64,000 bases of DNA from Peptostreptococcaceae bacterium oral taxon 113 str. W5053 (GTDB lineage: Bacteria; Bacillota; Clostridia; Tissierellales; Peptoniphilaceae), in the NCBI GenBank assembly GCA_000467935.1, contig KI259852.1, positions 1 through 64,000 on the forward strand. The letters are read 5' to 3'. The notes beneath the pieces were generated by a model. That model saw only the letters and a list, made by a program, of their open reading frames with translations, searched no databases and was not told the DNA's origin. Shown one piece after another: positions 60,188 through 64,000 of this stretch. Both the position numbers and the translations under genes were made by a program. Numbering within the stretch: position 1 is the first letter of the stretch; every line of letters begins with the position of its first letter.

Positions 60188-60739
60188 ATGAACAGCATAA
60201 CAGATGATTTATACGAGAGTTTCAAAACGAATTTGGAGAGCGTGAACGGAATGTGTACCCGTGCATCGAAAGCGAATTTGGCAAAAGTTATTGTGGAATT
60301 ATACAAGGAAAACGAAATTCCGACGACTTCAATTGCTCAATCTCCACTTTTGATTGAGGTCGGAGTGGCTACTGCTTTACAAGAAGCGGGCGTTACCGTG
60401 CATACAGATCATATTCGTCTGCATGCTGAAACGGACAAGGGGGGAATTTCTGAAGCACAGCATGGAATTGCCGAATTGGGAACGATAGTTCAAGAAGAGG
60501 ATGATGCTGATGGACGAATGGTATCGACAATGTCGGAATATTATATTGGGGTGCTTAAAGGTTCTTCTATTGTTCCCACATATGACGAAATGTTTGACAT
60601 TCTCAGTGCGATGCCTGAAATTCCGAATTTTGTCGGATTCGTTACAGGGCCGAGTCGTACCGCTGATATTGAGTGTGTAGGTACTGTCGGCGTACATGGC
60701 CCGATTCAACTTTGCGTTGTTGTCGTTGACGATGAATGA
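60188..60739 (+). CDS. LUD-domain protein, LutC-like
   Basis: The 183-residue protein is a LUD (DUF162) domain of the LutC type, ending with the hallmark GPSRTADIE and GVHGPIQLCVVVVDD. LutC acts with LutA and LutB to oxidise L-lactate in Bacillus. The ATG at 60188 fits the domain start; an in-frame extension to 60161 adds nothing conserved. The fused LutB-LutA gene follows after 26 bases with AAGGAGG. Confidence 0.88.
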   Translation: MNSITDDLYESFKTNLESVNGMCTRASKANLAKVIVELYKENEIPTTSIAQSPLLIEVGVATALQEAGVTVHTDHIRLHAETDKGGISEAQHGIAELGTIVQEEDDADGRMVSTMSEYYIGVLKGSSIVPTYDEMFDILSAMPEIPNFVGFVTGPSRTADIECVGTVGVHGPIQLCVVVVDDE

Positions 60740-60765
60740 TGAGATATCCAAAGGAGGAATAATAT

Positions 60766-62922
60766 ATGGCTAGTGAAGCGTTAAAACAAGAAATACAGCT
60801 TGCATTGGATAATACAACGCTGGGAAGAACCCTTGGAACATTTTGTAAAACATATCCTGCCAGAAGGGAAAAATCTTATCAGGGTGTTGATTTTAAAGCG
60901 ACGCAAAATATGATTAAAGAAGTGAAATCTTATGCTGCAGAACATGTTGACGAGATGATTGAAAACTTTACAAAGAATTGTGAAGCAAGGGGCGGACATG
61001 TTTATCATGCAAAAAGCAAAGAAGATGCAATGGAATGGATTCGAGATCTTGTGAAAGAAAAGGGGATTAAAAGTATTGTTAAATCTAAATCCATGGCATC
61101 AGAGGAAATTCATTTCAATAAGATATTAACCGACGACGGAGTCTTAGTTCAAGAAACGGATTTAGGCGAATTCATTATTTCTCTTGAAGGAAATACTCCC
61201 GTTCATATGGTTATGCCGGCTTTGCATTTAAACAAAGAGCAAGTAGCCGATTTGTTTACCGAATATACAAAAACTAAAAATGAACCGATTATCGCTGAAG
61301 AAGTGAAGACGGCACGAAGAGTGATGAGAGAAAGATTTACTCATGCGGAAATGGGTGTTTCCGGTGCCAATGTGGCTGTTGCACAGACCGGAACTGTATT
61401 TACCATGACCAACGAAGGCAATGGCCGTATGGTTGGTACACTTCCGCCCACACATTTATATATTTTCGGTATTGAAAAATTTGTAAATTCTTTTTCGGAT
61501 GCCCGTTGGATTTTCAAAGCTTTACCTCGTAACGGTACGGCACAAAGAATTACTTCTTATATTTCCATGTACACAGGTGCTTGTGAGGTTACTGTGAATA
61601 AGGAAACGGACGAAAAGCGTAAGAAAGATTTTTATTGCGTTATTTTAGATGATCCGGGGCGTCGTCAAATTTTGGCGGAACCTTATTTCCGTCAAATGTT
61701 CAACTGCATTCGATGCGGAGCTTGTTTGGATGTTTGCCCGGCATTTGCATTAGTCGGAGGGCACGTATACGGTTCCAAAGTATATACCGGCGGTATCGGT
61801 ACCATGCTGACGCATTTCTTGGTATCGGAAGAACGTGCGGCGGAAATTCAAAATATTTGTTTGCAATGCGGAAGGTGTAATGAAGTTTGCGGCGGCGGAT
61901 TGGAAATCTCCGATATGATTATGAAGCTTCGCGAAAAAGATATGGCGGAAAATCCAAATGCCGTGAAAAAATTTGCTTTAGATGCCGTAACCGATCGTAA
62001 GCTGTTCCATTCCATGCTTCGTATTGCTTCTATAGCACAAGCGCCCTTCACCAAAGGACAACCGATGATTCGTCATTTACCCATGTTCTTATCCGGACTG
62101 ACGGAAGGAAGAAACTTCCCCGCAGTAGCTCAAGTACCTTTAAGAGACATATTCCCAACCATTAAACAAGAAGTGAAGGAACAAAAAGGTACGGTGGCAA
62201 TCTTTGCAGGCTGTCTGCTTGACTTTATTTATACGGACTTGGCTCGTGCCGTCATTGCCGATATGAATTCCATCGGGTATAAAGTGGAAATGCCTCTTGG
62301 ACAAGCTTGTTGCGGATGTCCCGCATCCAGTATGGGTGATTTGGAAAACGCAAGAAAAGAAGCGGAAATCAATATTGAGGGAATGGAGGCGGAAAAATAT
62401 GATTATATTGTATCTGCATGTCCCTCTTGTACTCATCAATTAAAGATATATCCAAGCTTCTTTGAAGAGGGAACACCCATGTACGAAAGAGCAAAAATTC
62501 TTGCGGATAAATCTTTCGATTTCTGTAAATTATTCTATGACTTAGGCGGACTTTCAGACGAAGGGGACGATAAACCGATAAAAGTAACCTATCATGACTC
62601 TTGTCACTTAAAGAGAAGTCTTGGCGTTTCCCAAGAGCAAAGAGAATTGCTTAAACATACAAAGGGAGTTGAATTTGTTGAAATGGAGGACTGTGATAAC
62701 TGCTGTGGATTTGGCGGTTCTTATAGTGTTATGTATCCGGAAATTTCCGCTCCGATTTTGGCAAATAAAATTCAACACATTAAAGAGTCCGGTGCGGAAG
62801 TCGTTGCCGTCGATTGTCCGGGTTGTTTGATGCAAATCTGCGGAGGCTTGGATGCACGGGATATTCCAACGAAAGTAAAACATACTGCTGAGATTATTGC
62901 AGAAAAACGAGGGTTAATTTGA
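60766..62922 (+). CDS. LutB-LutA fusion iron-sulfur oxidoreductase
   Basis: The 718-residue protein joins a LutB/LldF part (LUD domain, about residues 1-310; two ferredoxin-type clusters CIRCGACLDVCP and CLQCGRCNEVCGGG near 320-390) to a LutA-like part with two CCG domains (ACCGCPASSMGD ... CPSCTHQL near 510-560, and DNCCGFGGSY ... CPGCLMQICGG near 640-690). In Bacillus these are separate proteins of the L-lactate oxidation complex; the fused form occurs in anaerobes. The substrate could be lactate or another 2-hydroxy acid. Confidence 0.88.
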   Translation: MASEALKQEIQLALDNTTLGRTLGTFCKTYPARREKSYQGVDFKATQNMIKEVKSYAAEHVDEMIENFTKNCEARGGHVYHAKSKEDAMEWIRDLVKEKGIKSIVKSKSMASEEIHFNKILTDDGVLVQETDLGEFIISLEGNTPVHMVMPALHLNKEQVADLFTEYTKTKNEPIIAEEVKTARRVMRERFTHAEMGVSGANVAVAQTGTVFTMTNEGNGRMVGTLPPTHLYIFGIEKFVNSFSDARWIFKALPRNGTAQRITSYISMYTGACEVTVNKETDEKRKKDFYCVILDDPGRRQILAEPYFRQMFNCIRCGACLDVCPAFALVGGHVYGSKVYTGGIGTMLTHFLVSEERAAEIQNICLQCGRCNEVCGGGLEISDMIMKLREKDMAENPNAVKKFALDAVTDRKLFHSMLRIASIAQAPFTKGQPMIRHLPMFLSGLTEGRNFPAVAQVPLRDIFPTIKQEVKEQKGTVAIFAGCLLDFIYTDLARAVIADMNSIGYKVEMPLGQACCGCPASSMGDLENARKEAEINIEGMEAEKYDYIVSACPSCTHQLKIYPSFFEEGTPMYERAKILADKSFDFCKLFYDLGGLSDEGDDKPIKVTYHDSCHLKRSLGVSQEQRELLKHTKGVEFVEMEDCDNCCGFGGSYSVMYPEISAPILANKIQHIKESGAEVVAVDCPGCLMQICGGLDARDIPTKVKHTAEIIAEKRGLI

Positions 62923-62946
62923 TTCAATAAAGTATTGGAGAGCATT

Positions 62947-63984
62947 ATGATCAAGAAGGATAAGAGGGACAAGGAAATACAACAAGCGGAAGTATTATTT
63001 TCGTCCTATGCAATTGAAATTATGCAAGAAGAATGGATGGAAAGAGTAAAGTTCTATATTCGGCTTATTGGAAATCATTCCCTTCAAGGGACGGTAGTGG
63101 GTTCGGTATTGGACGATGCGTTAAATGTATCCGGAAAAATGATTCGCGTTCGATTATTGTTATTATGCAGTGTATTTGGCTCCCATTGGAGAGAAAAGAA
63201 AGACAGACTTTGTATATTGGCAGCCATGGTAGAATTAACCCACTTAGCTTCTTTGATTCACGATGACATTATCGATGATGCTCCCTATCGCAGAGGGGGA
63301 AAGTCTTTGCAGAACAAATATGGCAAAGACGCTGCCGTATATGCGGGAGATTTCCTCATGGCGAGAATTTATTATTATGAAGCGGTTGAACATTTAAACG
63401 AATCCGCAGCCGTTCTTTCCAAGGCGGTGCAATCAATGTGTGAGGGAGAAATCGGACAGGCTCTCTGCCGCTATAAAGAAAATATAACGGTAGATGAATA
63501 TTTTTGGAATATTCGAAGAAAAACAGCTTCTCTTTTTAAGGCGGCTTGTCATATTGGAGCGGCAGAGTCCGGATGTTCCGATGAATTCGTCAAAAAATTA
63601 GAAACATTTGGAGAAAACTTGGGAATGATGTTTCAGCTTCGTGATGATTTATTGGATTTCATTTCCGATAAAACAGAAACCGGCAAAGAAACACATAAGG
63701 ACTTTCGATATGGGATTTACACATATCCCGTACTTGCCGCTTTAAAAACAGAACGGGGAAAAAATTTAATCCTTCCGATTATGCTTGAAAACAAGCAAAG
63801 AATGATTAACAATCGGCGTTTAGCGGAAATGGAAGAATATGTTATTCAATGTGGAGGTATTGAAGCCACTTATAAAGAGATTAAGCGTTTTGCTCAAAAA
63901 AACAAAGAAATTCTTCGCGGCTTGAATATGGATGATGAAACTACCCGGTTAATCCAAGAACTAATGAAGCAATTAGAGGTGTAA
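62947..63984 (+). CDS. Polyprenyl diphosphate synthase
   Basis: The 345-residue trans-prenyltransferase extends allylic diphosphates with isopentenyl diphosphate. It has the first aspartate-rich motif LIHDDIIDDAPYRRG near residue 105, the second motif QLRDDLLDF near 235, and GKMIRVRLLLL for the lysine/arginine site. Length and motifs suit a medium-chain (hepta/octaprenyl) synthase. The ATG at 62947 has GGAG six bases upstream. It follows the Lut-type gene closely and precedes a further gene at 63987, so quinone or lipid-carrier synthesis may be linked. Confidence 0.92.
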   Translation: MIKKDKRDKEIQQAEVLFSSYAIEIMQEEWMERVKFYIRLIGNHSLQGTVVGSVLDDALNVSGKMIRVRLLLLCSVFGSHWREKKDRLCILAAMVELTHLASLIHDDIIDDAPYRRGGKSLQNKYGKDAAVYAGDFLMARIYYYEAVEHLNESAAVLSKAVQSMCEGEIGQALCRYKENITVDEYFWNIRRKTASLFKAACHIGAAESGCSDEFVKKLETFGENLGMMFQLRDDLLDFISDKTETGKETHKDFRYGIYTYPVLAALKTERGKNLILPIMLENKQRMINNRRLAEMEEYVIQCGGIEATYKEIKRFAQKNKEILRGLNMDDETTRLIQELMKQLEV

Positions 63985-63986
63985 AA

Positions 63987-64000
63987 ATGGAAAAAACAGT
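63987..64000 (+). CDS. Start of a further gene, cut by the window
   Basis: An ATG follows GAGGTGTAAAA, two bases after the prenyl synthase stop (MEKT...). Only the first codons are present, so the product cannot be named. It probably belongs to the same operon. Confidence 0.5.

Noticed and set aside
1..64000. CRISPR arrays, tRNA or rRNA genes
   Set aside because: No regularly spaced direct repeats, no cloverleaf with a TTCGA-type T-loop and no rRNA-like stretch were found on reading.

Overview
The window looks like a low-GC Gram-positive anaerobe of the Clostridia/Tissierellia type. The evidence is a T-box-controlled metG, a Veg homologue, a DUF1858 protein, a FeoA-FeoA-FeoB locus with a DtxR-type regulator, an arginine deiminase route, LUD-domain lactate-type oxidation proteins, strong AAGGAGG ribosome binding sites, and no respiratory genes. 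A Peptoniphilaceae-like host is a guess; nothing here fixes the species. No tRNA, rRNA or CRISPR array was seen.

Layout. 1-20990 is mostly core chromosome: a lipoprotein; T-box, metG, tatD, rnmV and rsmA; small redox proteins; a TIGR02206 membrane protein; a threonine aldolase; veg; a GntR/ABC operon; a zinc-ribbon membrane protein; ispE; a CoA-transferase; an ATP-cone protein; the iron-uptake operon; an O-antigen-ligase-like protein; a MarR regulator. 21135-30501 is a visibly AT-richer island bordered on both sides by broken IS30-, IS3- and integrase-type transposases. It holds a compact RiPP (ribosomally made, modified peptide) locus: radical SAM/SPASM enzyme, 42-residue Cys/Gly-rich precursor, perfect stem-loop, methyltransferase, second radical SAM/SPASM enzyme, TldD-like metalloprotease, and an ABC transporter. 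This is the most interesting system in the window.

30713-41024 is core again: an EF-G paralogue, arginine deiminase and ornithine carbamoyltransferase, a MurE-type ligase without the diaminopimelate motif, and a run of membrane/secreted proteins (DUF1576, FG-GAP-like, DUF3160). 41100-56150 is an accessory zone with debris of integrative elements (serine recombinase tail, DUF3847, coupling-protein fragment), many GNAT acetyltransferases, small immunity-like or ligand-binding proteins, iron-sulfur proteins and a three-copy hairpin repeat. Many genes there carry frameshifts or stops. 56188-59592 (minus strand) is a tandem pair of ArsA/Get3-type ATPases plus a DUF4241 protein. 60188-63984 is a LUD protein, a LutB-LutA fusion and a polyprenyl diphosphate synthase; a further gene starts at the right edge.

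How the genes work together. In the RiPP island the two radical SAM enzymes and the methyltransferase would modify the precursor, the TldD-like protease would remove its leader, and the ABC pair would export or give immunity. The iron genes form one regulated uptake unit. ArcA and ArcB yield citrulline, ornithine and carbamoyl phosphate, next to a ligase that may place a basic amino acid other than diaminopimelate in the wall. All functional statements rest on motifs and family resemblance read by eye; no database search was run.
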